In this document: one piece after another, positions 23,171 through 30,934 of the stretch
How the letters are laid out: every line of letters starts with the position of its first letter
Numbering within the stretch: position 1 is the stretch's first letter
Source of the DNA: Mycolicibacterium hodleri
GTDB taxonomy: Bacteria > Actinomycetota > Actinomycetes > Mycobacteriales > Mycobacteriaceae
Assembly: GCF_025822245.1 (NCBI RefSeq)
Contig: NZ_JACKTL010000004.1
Coordinates: 1-41,260, forward strand
Length of the DNA stretch: 41,260 nt
Direction of reading: 5' to 3'
The notes under the pieces: model-generated
Told to the model about the DNA's origin: nothing
The model's database searches: none
Seen by the model: the letters and a program-made list of their open reading frames with translations, nothing else
Position numbers and translations under genes: made by a program

Positions 23171-23874
23171 GCAAGCCCTACGCGATCCGCACCGCACTCG
23201 AGGAGGTTCTCGACGGGCTCGTCGAGGGCGACTCCTTCCCCCCAGAACGCGAACTTGCCGTGCGCTTCGGCGTCGCAAGGGAGACCGTGCGACAAGCGGT
23301 CCACGAGCTTCTGGTCGAGGGACGCGTCGAACGCCGCGGTCGCGGCACGGTGGTGTCGAAGCCCAAGCTGGTGCAACCTCTTTCACTCAAGTCCTACACC
23401 GAGGGCGCCCTTTCGATGGGTCGCAAGCCGGGCCGACTGCTCGTCACCTGGGAGGACGTGGAGGCGGGTTCGGCGGCGGTGCCGGACCTCGCCGCCGCCC
23501 TCGACGTCGCCGACGGAGCCGCGGTGATGCACCTCGAACGCGTCCTGCTCGCCGACGGCCAACGCATCGGGCTGGAGAGCACCTACCTGCCGACACATCG
23601 CTTCGGCGCGTTCACCGAGACCTTCGACCCGACCACGTCGCTCTACGCCGCGATCCGCGCGACCGGGGTGCACTTCGGATCCGCGGTGGAACGGGTCGAG
23701 ACGGTGCTGGCGTCCCCGCGCGAGGCCGGTCTGCTGGAATCCACGACCGCCATGCCGATGCTGCGACTGCATCGGCGGTCGGTGGACACCGAGGGCCGCC
23801 CCATCGAAGTGGTGCGCTCGCTGTACCGGGGCGACCGGGTGGCCTTCGAGGCGCTGCTCGACGATCGGGATTAG
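23167..23874 (+). CDS. GntR-family regulator, HutC/PhnF-type (UTRA domain)
   Basis: Transcription factor (235 aa). The N-terminal winged helix carries the recognition helix in FGVARETVRQAVHELLVEG and a wing (RRGRGTVV); the C-terminal ~150 residues are a UTRA ligand-binding domain (HLERVLLADGQRIGLESTYLP, LRLHRRSVDTEGRPIEVVRSLYRGD). ATG 23167 overlaps the HD gene stop (ATGA). Position and domain type match PhnF/PhnR regulators of phosphonate or phosphate genes, and the 20-bp HutC-type operator lies upstream of this two-gene unit and the divergent catabolic operon. It would therefore repress both arms and its own synthesis, released by an aminophosphonate or a metabolite; the ligand is inferred. 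Confidence 0.85.
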   Translation: MSKPYAIRTALEEVLDGLVEGDSFPPERELAVRFGVARETVRQAVHELLVEGRVERRGRGTVVSKPKLVQPLSLKSYTEGALSMGRKPGRLLVTWEDVEAGSAAVPDLAAALDVADGAAVMHLERVLLADGQRIGLESTYLPTHRFGAFTETFDPTTSLYAAIRATGVHFGSAVERVETVLASPREAGLLESTTAMPMLRLHRRSVDTEGRPIEVVRSLYRGDRVAFEALLDDRD

Positions 23875-23897
23875 CCCCGCGGGCACCGGCCGGTCAG

Positions 23898-23903
23898 TAC
23901 TGT
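23898..23903 (+). promoter_or_regulatory. Candidate -10 box, leaderless start of the LipW-like gene
   Basis: TACTGT fits TANNNT and ends 6 nt before GTG 23910. No ribosome-binding site is seen, which suggests a leaderless message. The 35-bp gap after gntR has no hairpin, so read-through is also possible. Confidence 0.45.
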
Positions 23904-23909
23904 CGACCC

Positions 23910-24815
23910 GTGGCCGACTTCCATCCCGACCTGGCGCGCTCCGCCCGGCTGATCCCCCGCAGCATGATCACCCCGAACTCCCTGCCGGTGTTCCGCGTGG
24001 CGGCGCGGCTGATGGACCGTCGCACCCCGGCCGACGTCGAGGTGCTGAGACTGACCTCCGGCGTTCGAGTGCGCCTGCACCGAGCACCCGGGACGACGTC
24101 GAAAGGCCCTGGGCTGCTGTGGATTCACGGCGGCGGATACGTCATCGGCAGCGCCGCCCAGGACGACGACCTCTGCCGCCGCTTCGCCCGTGAACTTGGC
24201 GCCACCGTGGCTGCGGTCGACTACCGCCTGGCTCCCGAGTACCCCTACCCGATCCCGCTCGAGGACTGCTACCGCGCGCTCACCTGGCTGGCGGAGCTGC
24301 CCGCCGTCGACCCCGCGCTCGTCGCGATCGGCGGCGCCAGCGCCGGTGGTGGACTGGCGGCCGCATTGGCGCTGCTGGCCCGCGACCGGCGCGAGGTGAA
24401 CGTCGCCGCCCAGCTGCTGGTCTATCCCATGCTCGACGACCGCTCGGGTACCGAGGAGGGTCTCGACGACCACCGACACCGGATGTGGACGCAGAAGTCG
24501 AACGTCTACGGCTGGTCCAGCTACCTCGGCGACGCCGACCCCAATGTGGCCGTGCCGGCGCGCAACCCGGATCTCGGCGGGCTGCCGCCGGCGTGGATCG
24601 GGGTCGGCACCAACGACCTGTTCCATCGGGAGGACCTCGCCTACGCCGAGCGCCTCACTGCCGCCGGGGTGCCGTGCCAGGTCGAGGTCGTGCCGGGGGC
24701 GTTCCACGGCTTCGACGGCGTCGTCCCCAAGGCACCCGTGTCCCGGAACTTCCTCGCCAGCCAGGTGAGCTGGCTGAAGGAGCACCTCACGCAGACGCAA
24801 TCGGCCTCGTCCTGA
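23910..24815 (+). CDS. lipW: Hormone-sensitive-lipase family esterase, LipW-like
   Basis: Soluble alpha/beta-hydrolase esterase (301 aa). The HSL-family oxyanion motif HGGG is at residues 73-76 (WIHGGGYVIG), the nucleophile Ser144 is in GGASAGGG, the acid follows in the GVGTNDLFHRED region and the His is in AFHGFDG. No signal peptide. Length (301 versus about 302 aa) and its place near fadE3 and lipC support the LipW label (Rv0217c), though many HSL paralogs exist in mycobacteria. Start GTG 23910 has a leaderless-type promoter 6 nt upstream. Its 3' end overlaps the convergent aldo/keto reductase by 29 nt. It would hydrolyse short- to medium-chain esters; the natural ester is unknown. Confidence 0.8.
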   Translation: MADFHPDLARSARLIPRSMITPNSLPVFRVAARLMDRRTPADVEVLRLTSGVRVRLHRAPGTTSKGPGLLWIHGGGYVIGSAAQDDDLCRRFARELGATVAAVDYRLAPEYPYPIPLEDCYRALTWLAELPAVDPALVAIGGASAGGGLAAALALLARDRREVNVAAQLLVYPMLDDRSGTEEGLDDHRHRMWTQKSNVYGWSSYLGDADPNVAVPARNPDLGGLPPAWIGVGTNDLFHREDLAYAERLTAAGVPCQVEVVPGAFHGFDGVVPKAPVSRNFLASQVSWLKEHLTQTQSASS

Positions 24816-25842
24816 AACCGTCGCCACCGAGGGCGGTGGTCCGCCGCGCGGCGTTCTGCTCGTGGGGTTGGCCCAACGCGATGGCACTCACCTGTTCCAG
24901 CCGGTCGTAGATCTCCGCACCCAGGTCGACGTCGAGGGCGGCCAGGTAGTCGTCGAGCTGGTCGACCGTGCGCGGTCCGATCACGGGAACCACGCCCGTC
25001 GGTGACCGCCTCGCGCGTTCCAGTAGCCAGGCGACGGCCACCCGGGCCGGTGGGACGCCGAGTTCGCTCGCGGCCTCGAGCACGGCGTCCACGGTCGCGG
25101 CCTTCACGGGCTCGTCCTCGGCGTGCACCAACCGATTCCACTCGGTGAGCCGGCCTGCATTGCTGCTGCGGTACTTGCCGGTCAACAGTCCACCACCCAG
25201 CGGTGACCACAGCGCGGCGCCGACGCCGAGCGCCTCGGCCATGGGCAGGTTGTCGCGATCGCCGCTGCGCTCGACGAGGCTGTACTCGAACTGCACGGCC
25301 GAGATCGGCGTCCAGCCCCGCACGTCGGCCAGGGTCACTCCGCGGGCGGTGAGCCAGGCCGGGAAGTTGGACAGACCGGCGTAGAGGATCTTGCCCGCGC
25401 TGGCGAGGTCGTCGAACGCGCGGACGATCTCCTCGACCGGGGTGACGAAGTCGGGGAAGTGCACGTAGAGCAGGTCGAGGTAGTCGGTGCCCAGGCGGCG
25501 CAGACTGTCCTCGACCGAGCGGAACATGGCACGGCGCCCGTTGCCGGTCTGCAGCACCCCGCTGCCGTCGGGTGTCGCACCTCCGATGGCGAACTTGGTG
25601 GCAATGGTGAACTGCTCACGGCGCCCCGCCAGCATGCGGCCGAGGATTTCCTCGGACTCGCCGACCTGATAGCTCGCCGCCGTGTCGATCGTCGTGCCTC
25701 CGGCGTCGGCGAAGCGGTCGACCAGGGCACGTGACGTCTCGGCATCGGCCCCGTACCCCCAACGCGTGCCGAAGTTTCCGGCGCCGAGGGCGAGGGCGGA
25801 CACGCGTAGGCCGTTGTTGCGGCCGAAGGTGAAGTGCTCCAT
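24787..25842 (-). CDS. Aldo/keto reductase
   Basis: NADPH-dependent (beta/alpha)8-barrel oxidoreductase (351 aa). The catalytic tetrad is complete: Asp and Tyr in TIDTAASYQVGESEE, Lys in IATKF, and His in LLYVHFPDF. The C-terminal cofactor site is VPVIGPRTVDQLDDYLAAL. This is the AKR branch of large, YajO/Tas-like reductases. ATG 25842 follows CCGAGG. The gene is transcribed alone toward lipW (convergent overlap 24787-24815) and lies 59 bp from the haloperoxidase-like hydrolase, which is upstream on the same strand, so co-transcription with it is possible. Physiological substrate unknown; carbonyl detoxification is a guess. Confidence 0.88.
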   Translation of the reverse strand: MEHFTFGRNNGLRVSALALGAGNFGTRWGYGADAETSRALVDRFADAGGTTIDTAASYQVGESEEILGRMLAGRREQFTIATKFAIGGATPDGSGVLQTGNGRRAMFRSVEDSLRRLGTDYLDLLYVHFPDFVTPVEEIVRAFDDLASAGKILYAGLSNFPAWLTARGVTLADVRGWTPISAVQFEYSLVERSGDRDNLPMAEALGVGAALWSPLGGGLLTGKYRSSNAGRLTEWNRLVHAEDEPVKAATVDAVLEAASELGVPPARVAVAWLLERARRSPTGVVPVIGPRTVDQLDDYLAALDVDLGAEIYDRLEQVSAIALGQPHEQNAARRTTALGGDGFRTRPIASA

Positions 25843-25901
25843 CCTCGGTCCAAGCCCCGTCGAGCTGAGTTTATTTCCCGATACTCAGATCGCGGACGTG
25901 C

Positions 25902-26729
25902 CTACCCCTTCAGGAAGGCCAGCAGGTCGGCGTTGATCACGTCGGCGTGCGTGGTGGGCATGCCGTGGGGGAAGTCGTCGCGGTAGGTCTTGAGCGTGCC
26001 GTTCTGGAGCAGTTCGGCGGACTTCGGCCCGGCCGCCACGTACGGCACGATCTGGTCGTCGACGCTGTGCATCACCAGGACCGGCACGGTGATCTTCTTG
26101 AGGTCCTCGGTGAAGTCGGTCTGCGAGAACGCCACGATGCCGTCGTAGTGCGACAGCGCGTCGCCCATCATCCCCTGGCGCCACCAGTTCTCGATGATCG
26201 CCTCCGACGACTCGACGCCCGGCTTGTCGAAGTTGTAGAAGGGGCCCGACGGCAGCGCGCGGTAGAACTCCGACCGGTTCGCCGCGAGCTGCGCCTGCAG
26301 ACCGTCGAACACGCTCTTGGGCAAGCCTTCCGGGTTGGCCTCGGTCTGCACCATCAACGGCGGCACCGCACTGATGATGGCCGCCTTGGCCGCCCGGGAC
26401 TCGCCGTGGCGAGCCAGGAAGCGGACCACCTCACCGCCGCCGGTGGAGTGCCCGACGTGGATGGCGTCGTGCAGGTCGAGGTGCTCGACGAGGGCGTGCA
26501 GATCGTCGGCGTAGTGGTCCAGATCGTGCCCGCCCGGGGTTTGGGTGGACCGGCCGTGACCGCGCCGGTCGTGGGCGATGACGCGGTAGCCCTGGGCCAG
26601 GAAGAACAGCATCTGGTTGTCCCAGTCGTCGCTCGACAGCGGCCAGCCGTGACTGAACACGATCGGCTGACCCCGACCCCAGTCCTTGTAGAAGATGTCG
26701 GTGCCGTCTCCGGTGGTGATGAAAGCCAT
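25902..26729 (-). CDS. Alpha/beta hydrolase, cofactor-free haloperoxidase type
   Basis: Hydrolase of 275 aa similar to bacterial non-heme chloroperoxidases. Near the N-terminus lie [10 protein letters not shown] and [12 protein letters not shown], then the nucleophile Ser95 in GHSTGGGEV, the acid in [10 protein letters not shown] and the His in PTTHADVIN. These proteins act as esterases or perhydrolases in vitro; the halogenation activity is a side reaction with an organic acid cofactor. ATG 26729 is supported by GAGAGG 8 nt upstream; the open frame further upstream crosses a long hairpin and is not coding. The bicupin gene is 82 bp upstream on the same strand, with that hairpin in between, so the leader of this gene is structured. 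Confidence 0.86.
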   Translation of the reverse strand: MAFITTGDGTDIFYKDWGRGQPIVFSHGWPLSSDDWDNQMLFFLAQGYRVIAHDRRGHGRSTQTPGGHDLDHYADDLHALVEHLDLHDAIHVGHSTGGGEVVRFLARHGESRAAKAAIISAVPPLMVQTEANPEGLPKSVFDGLQAQLAANRSEFYRALPSGPFYNFDKPGVESSEAIIENWWRQGMMGDALSHYDGIVAFSQTDFTEDLKKITVPVLVMHSVDDQIVPYVAAGPKSAELLQNGTLKTYRDDFPHGMPTTHADVINADLLAFLKG

Positions 26730-26747
26730 TGCAATGCCTCTCAGTTG

Positions 26748-26802
26748 AGCGATTTGTGGAGTTCGAGGAGCGCTGACCGCTCTTGAAACTCCACAAATCG
26801 CT
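26748..26802. repeat. 55-nt long inverted repeat (hairpin) between the bicupin and hydrolase genes
   Basis: Arms AGCGATTTGTGGAGTT (26748-26763) and AACTCCACAAATCGCT (26787-26802) are perfectly complementary over 16 bp. Between them AGGAGCG and CGCTCTT form a second, 7-bp stem with one G-U pair around a CTGAC loop. A run of eight G follows at 26803-26810. It lies in the mRNA between two minus-strand genes. No U-tract follows on that strand. It could be a processing or attenuation hairpin, or a member of a dispersed palindromic repeat family. Confidence 0.75.
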
Positions 26803-26811
26803 GGGGGGGGA

Positions 26812-27861
26812 CTAACGGGGGTCGAGCGGGTTGCGGCGTCCGACGACCAGCGGGTCGGCGGGGGTGAAGGGGAACGTCGGGAGGTCGTCGATATGGGTGT
26901 CGAACGCGGCGGCGAGCACCTCACGCGAGTAGGCACTGGCCGATGCACGGTAACCGATGTCGGCGGGGAACGGCTGGTCGAAGAAGATCAAGAAGTGCCA
27001 GTCGTCGTGGCCGATGTTCTCGATGTGGTGCGGGTAGGCCCGCGGGATGAAGTACATGTCGCCGGTGGTCATGTTCCACGTGTCGAGTGTGCCATCGGGA
27101 TTCATGATCGTCATGCGGGCGTCGCCGTACTGGACGTATCCCATCTCGGCGGTGACGGGATGCCAGTGCGGCTCCCGCATGCCGTCCTCGGTGACGCGCA
27201 GCGAGTACATCGAGATGTCCTTCAGCGCCGGCCAGTACTGGTCGCGGGCGAAGCGGGCGCTGCCGCTGACGTAATTGAGGCTGGGCGGCTGGGCCTCGAC
27301 GTCGAACTTGTGGGGATCGTTGAAGTGGGCAGCGGTGGGCACGACCGGAGCACCGGTGCGGGCGGCCAGCTTTCGGTCGACGGTGCTGCGGCGGATCTTC
27401 GCGAAGTCCGAGGACGGCAGGTCGTAGGTGTTGCCCAGCACGGCGTCGGAGAAGGCGCCGAGGGTGGCACCGAAGCCGAAGTCCTCCGGACGCTCGTGGC
27501 GGAAGGCGATGATGAACTCGGCGACGTCGTCGCCGATGTTCTCGATGTGGTGCAGCGAGCCCGACGCGGTGTGGAACATCTGCCCCGCGGTGACGATGAA
27601 ACTCGAGAACGTGCTGCCGTCGTCCAGGATCGACACCAGGGCGGTGCCCGACACGCAGTAGGTGAGCTCGTCGGCGTTGGCGTGCCAGTGCGGCGTGCGC
27701 ATCGCCCCTGGGTTCAGCAGTACCCGCTTGATCGACAGGTTCTTCAGGATGGGCAGATTGTCGGCGGTGACCCGCCGCATCGAGCCCAGATCGGACTCCT
27801 CGACGATCTCGCCGTCGAGCAGCGAGAGGGTGTGGTTGTTGCGGGTGATCGACGTGGTCAT
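26812..27861 (-). CDS. Bicupin, oxalate decarboxylase-like
   Basis: Two-domain cupin metalloprotein (349 aa). The first domain has the ligand set His58, His60, Glu65 (PHWHANADE) and a later His (HHIENIG, about residue 104); the second repeats it in [13 protein letters not shown] and YPHHIENIG. Both sites are therefore complete, as in oxalate decarboxylases and oxidases that bind manganese. No signal peptide is evident, although oxalate decarboxylases can be cell-wall associated. The lid sequence that separates decarboxylase from oxidase is not recognisable to me, so the reaction is uncertain. ATG 27861 follows GAGGAGG. Upstream 130 bp separates it from the Rv0216-type gene on the same strand, with no strong promoter pattern seen. 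Confidence 0.83.
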   Translation of the reverse strand: MTTSITRNNHTLSLLDGEIVEESDLGSMRRVTADNLPILKNLSIKRVLLNPGAMRTPHWHANADELTYCVSGTALVSILDDGSTFSSFIVTAGQMFHTASGSLHHIENIGDDVAEFIIAFRHERPEDFGFGATLGAFSDAVLGNTYDLPSSDFAKIRRSTVDRKLAARTGAPVVPTAAHFNDPHKFDVEAQPPSLNYVSGSARFARDQYWPALKDISMYSLRVTEDGMREPHWHPVTAEMGYVQYGDARMTIMNPDGTLDTWNMTTGDMYFIPRAYPHHIENIGHDDWHFLIFFDQPFPADIGYRASASAYSREVLAAAFDTHIDDLPTFPFTPADPLVVGRRNPLDPR

Positions 27862-27991
27862 GACTGCGCCTCCTCGGTATGCGGGTCAGCCCGGTGGGGC
27901 CATGCCACTTACCTTGGTCCACCCGGGGTGACGGCGTCGACGGCGCTGGCCGCAATCTCGACTACCGGCTAGCCCCCAGCGGGATCGCGGG

Positions 27992-28987
27992 TCAGAACTG
28001 CAGGGCGCGGAATCGCCAGTCCAGCACCTGCCGGTCGGGCTCTCCGACGGCGTAGACGAGCGATCGCAAGGACAGCACCCCGCCGCGCCCACCGGGCAGC
28101 GGTCGAGCCGCCTCCACGTGGAGCTCGCTGTAGAGGGTGTCGCCCTCGCGCACCGGTCCCGTGTGATCACAGGAGTCCCACCCGAGGACGGTGACCAGGT
28201 TGGGCATCAGCCGCGTGGCCTGTGCCAGCGCCAGGCCGATGGTGTGCCCGCCGTAGACCAGCCGGTGCCCGTTGACCCGCCAATCATGATGCGTGGCAGC
28301 GATGTTGAGGCTCAACCGGGCGAGTTCGGGTGCGCTGCTCACCACGTCGCCGGTGCTCGTCAGCACCGTGCCCGCCATCCCGGCGTCGAAGTGGGGGCCG
28401 GGCACCCGCGCACGGAAGGCGTCGGCGTCCCACTCGGCCGTCGGGTCCGACGACGTCCCCGTGTCGACCCCGATCGCCGAGAGGTCGTCGGCGTGCCCGG
28501 TGTCCGGCGCCTCCGGGCTCAGCGGCAGCATCGCGCATCGGTAGAAGTCCAGCACAAGACGGTCGGCCTGGTCGATCGTCGTCATCCGCAGCGCGGCCAA
28601 CCCCGTTCGGCCGCGGCCGGGCTTGGTCGAATTCTGCTTCAGCCCAACCACTTCGGTCCTGGTGTAGAGGGTGTCTCCGATGATCGGGTACCGGAAGTAC
28701 GTCAGCCCGCGGTAGAACAGGTTCGCCTTCACCCTCTGCGTGGCGAGGGTGCTCTGGCCGATCGCCACGTCGCTGACCATGGCGGGGTGCGCCAGCGCGG
28801 CCGTGGCTCCGGTGACCGCGCGCGTCAGTGCGGCGTCCAACGGCATCCGCATCGGGTCGCCGAGGATCGACTGGTGCACGGCGGCTGTGCCGGGGGTCAG
28901 CGTCATCGACGGCGCCCGGTCGAAGACCTGCCCGACCGCCAAGTCGTCGAAGAACGGTGCGGACGATATTTGGCCGGACAAAGTCAC
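27992..28987 (-). CDS. Rv0216-like double-hotdog (MaoC-type) acyl-CoA hydratase-like protein
   Basis: 331-residue protein with two hotdog halves, closely resembling M. tuberculosis Rv0216 as I recall it: shared stretches include VGQVFDRAPSMTLTPG, AIGQSTLATQRVKANLFYRG, GDTLYTRTEVVGL, RVPGPHFDAG, YGGHTIGLALAQATRL and WDSCDHTGPVREGDTLYSEL. MaoC-type enzymes hydrate enoyl-CoA; in the Rv0216 group the catalytic Asp/His is only partly conserved and the real reaction is unsettled. GTG 28987 is the only reasonable start, without a clear ribosome site. It is divergent from fadE3 (39-bp gap), an arrangement that suggests joint control by the short inverted repeat at 29014. With FadE3 and FadD4 it would form a beta-oxidation-like set. 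Confidence 0.88.
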   Translation of the reverse strand: MTLSGQISSAPFFDDLAVGQVFDRAPSMTLTPGTAAVHQSILGDPMRMPLDAALTRAVTGATAALAHPAMVSDVAIGQSTLATQRVKANLFYRGLTYFRYPIIGDTLYTRTEVVGLKQNSTKPGRGRTGLAALRMTTIDQADRLVLDFYRCAMLPLSPEAPDTGHADDLSAIGVDTGTSSDPTAEWDADAFRARVPGPHFDAGMAGTVLTSTGDVVSSAPELARLSLNIAATHHDWRVNGHRLVYGGHTIGLALAQATRLMPNLVTVLGWDSCDHTGPVREGDTLYSELHVEAARPLPGGRGGVLSLRSLVYAVGEPDRQVLDWRFRALQF

Positions 28988-29013
28988 AGCGTCACATGCT
29001 GGCAGTGCCGCCA

Positions 29014-29025
29014 CTGACGTGTCAA
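29014..29025. promoter_or_regulatory. Candidate operator between hydratase and fadE3
   Basis: CTGACGTGTCAA is an inverted repeat (TGAC-N2-GTCA). It shares both half-sites with TTGACGGGTGTCAA ahead of fadD4. It occupies the 39-bp divergent gap and ends 1 nt before ATG 29027. The GntR regulator at 30190 is the obvious candidate ligand-binding protein; this is inference. Confidence 0.35.
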
Positions 29026-29026
29026 T

Positions 29027-30187
29027 ATGGCCGTACAAATGGAACTCAACGATGAAGAACTCCTGTTGATTGCCACGGTGCGTGAATTCGTCGACCGTGC
29101 CGTCAAGCCGACCGTCCGCGACGTCGAGCACGCCAACACCTACCCCGAGGCGTGGATCGACCAGATGAAGCGCATCGGCATCTTCGGGCTGGCCGTGCCC
29201 GAGGCGTACGGCGGCACCCCGGTCTCGACGCGGTGCTACGTCCTGGTCACCCAGGAACTGGCGCGGGGCTGGATGAGCCTGGCCGGCGCGATGGGCGGCC
29301 ACACCGTGGTCGCCAAGCTGCTGGACCTGTTCGGCACCGACGAACAGAAGCAGCGGTACCTGCCCGCCATGGCGACCGGCGAGCTCCGCGCCACGATGGC
29401 GCTCACCGAACCGGGCGGCGGTTCCGATCTGCAGGCGATGACCACCGTCGCCCGCGCGGACGGCGACGAGCTGGTGGTCAACGGCGCCAAGACCTGGATC
29501 ACCAACGCACGGCGCTCGGGACTGATCGCGCTGCTGTGCAAGACCGACCCACACGCCACCCCGAAGCACCGCGGCATGTCCATCGTGCTGGCCGAACCCG
29601 CTGCGGGACTGGAGGTGTCACGGGATCTGCCCAAGCTCGGCTACAAGGGCGTGGAGTCGTGCGAACTGTCGTTCGTCGACTACCGCGTGCCGTCGACTGC
29701 CGTCCTCGGCGGCACGCCGGGCAAGGGTTTCGGGCAGATGATGAAGGGTCTCGAGACGGGCCGCATCCAGGTCGCCTCCCGAGCGCTCGGGGTCGCGACC
29801 GCCGCGTTCGAGGACGCCCTGGCCTACGCCCAGGAGCGCGAGAGCTTCGGCGAGCCGATCTGGAAGCACCAGGCCATCGGCAACTACCTGGCCGACATGG
29901 CCACCAAGCTCACCGCCGCCCGGCAACTGACCCTGCACGCCGCCGACCGCTACGACAGCGGTGCCCGGGCCGACATGGAGGCGGGAATGGCCAAGCTCTT
30001 CGCCTCGGAGGCCGCGATGGAGATCGCCCTGAATGCGGTCCGGATCCACGGCGGCTACGGCTACTCCACCGAATACGACGTCGAGCGCTACTTCCGCGAC
30101 GCGCCGCTGATGATCGTCGGCGAGGGCACCAACGAGATCCAGCGCAACGTCATCGCCGCCCAGCTGGTGGCCCGCGGCGGGCTCTGA
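29027..30187 (+). CDS. fadE3: Acyl-CoA dehydrogenase FadE3
   Basis: Canonical homotetrameric-type acyl-CoA dehydrogenase (386 aa). Motifs in order: TMALTEPGGGSDLQAM (FAD/substrate loop), VVNGAKTWITNA, RESFGEPIWKHQAIG, and the C-terminal RIHGGYGYSTEYDVERYFRDA followed by GEGTNEIQ, in which Glu366 is the catalytic base. The enzyme oxidises a saturated acyl-CoA to the trans-enoyl-CoA and passes electrons to ETF. Two start codons are possible, ATG 29027 and ATG 29039; neither has a ribosome-binding site. The name rests on synteny with the Rv0214-Rv0216 region (fadD4, fadE3, Rv0216). The GntR regulator follows after 2 nt. Confidence 0.88.
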   Translation: MAVQMELNDEELLLIATVREFVDRAVKPTVRDVEHANTYPEAWIDQMKRIGIFGLAVPEAYGGTPVSTRCYVLVTQELARGWMSLAGAMGGHTVVAKLLDLFGTDEQKQRYLPAMATGELRATMALTEPGGGSDLQAMTTVARADGDELVVNGAKTWITNARRSGLIALLCKTDPHATPKHRGMSIVLAEPAAGLEVSRDLPKLGYKGVESCELSFVDYRVPSTAVLGGTPGKGFGQMMKGLETGRIQVASRALGVATAAFEDALAYAQERESFGEPIWKHQAIGNYLADMATKLTAARQLTLHAADRYDSGARADMEAGMAKLFASEAAMEIALNAVRIHGGYGYSTEYDVERYFRDAPLMIVGEGTNEIQRNVIAAQLVARGGL

Positions 30188-30189
30188 TC

Positions 30190-30927
30190 GTGCGCGCCCC
30201 GCCCGCGTATCAGGCCCTGCGCCAAGCACTTCGAGACGACATCGCCTCGGGATCCTATCCCGACGGGGTCCGCTTGCCCACCGAATCCGAGCTCGTCGCC
30301 CGGCACGGCCTGTCCAGGCAGACCGTGCGGCGCGCGTTCCAGGACCTCGTCGCCGAAGGCCTGGTGTACCGGGTCCCGGGACGCGGCACCTACGCCCGCG
30401 AGGACGGGCACCGCTATCTGCGGCAGCTGGGCTCCATCGAGGACCTGATGAGCCTGTCCGACGACACCACCATGGAGGTGCTCACCGGGCTGCGGCGCCG
30501 AGTCGACGTCGAGGCGGCCAGCCGGCTGCGACTCGACGACGACGTCGTCCACACCGTGGTGCTTCGTCGCCTGCACGGCACCAACCCCGGCGTGCCGTTC
30601 GTGCTGACGCGCGTGCACCTGCCGGAGTTCGTGGCCAGGCCGGTCCTGCAGGCGCGGGAGTTGACCGACGGCGCCGTCAGCACCAGCACCGTGATCGGAC
30701 TGACGGAGCCACACCTCGCCGCGCCGATAACCGAAGCGGCACAGTCGATCACGGTCTCGGTCGCCGACGACGAGGTCGCCACGGCGACCGGCTGCGCACC
30801 TGGCCATCCGATGCTGCGCGTCGACAGGCTGTACTCAGACGCCTCGGGGACGCCGGTGGAGCTGGCGGTCAGCCACTTCCTGCCCGAGCAGTACACCTAC
30901 CGGGTGACGCTGCGCCGCTCCAGCTGA
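30190..30927 (+). CDS. GntR-family regulator with UTRA domain, beside fadE3 and fadD4
   Basis: HutC-subfamily regulator (245 aa): N-terminal winged helix with recognition helix HGLSRQTVRRAFQDLVAEGLV and wing PGRGTYA, and a C-terminal UTRA effector domain (MLRVDRLYSDASGTPVELAVSHFLPEQY). GTG 30190 comes 2 nt after the fadE3 stop, so the gene is co-transcribed with fadE3. It converges with fadD4, whose stop is 7 bp away. A regulator bound into a fatty-acid operon probably responds to an acyl-CoA or related ligand and controls fadE3, the divergent hydratase and fadD4. Candidate sites are the TGAC/GTCA inverted repeats at 29014 and 32483. I do not recall an M. tuberculosis equivalent in this position. 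Confidence 0.83.
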   Translation: MRAPPAYQALRQALRDDIASGSYPDGVRLPTESELVARHGLSRQTVRRAFQDLVAEGLVYRVPGRGTYAREDGHRYLRQLGSIEDLMSLSDDTTMEVLTGLRRRVDVEAASRLRLDDDVVHTVVLRRLHGTNPGVPFVLTRVHLPEFVARPVLQARELTDGAVSTSTVIGLTEPHLAAPITEAAQSITVSVADDEVATATGCAPGHPMLRVDRLYSDASGTPVELAVSHFLPEQYTYRVTLRRSS

Positions 30928-30934
30928 CCCTCAC

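Noticed and set aside
26803..26810. Run of eight G considered as a phase-variable tract
   Set aside because: It is intergenic, beyond the bicupin stop, so slippage would not change a reading frame; kept only as context for the hairpin.
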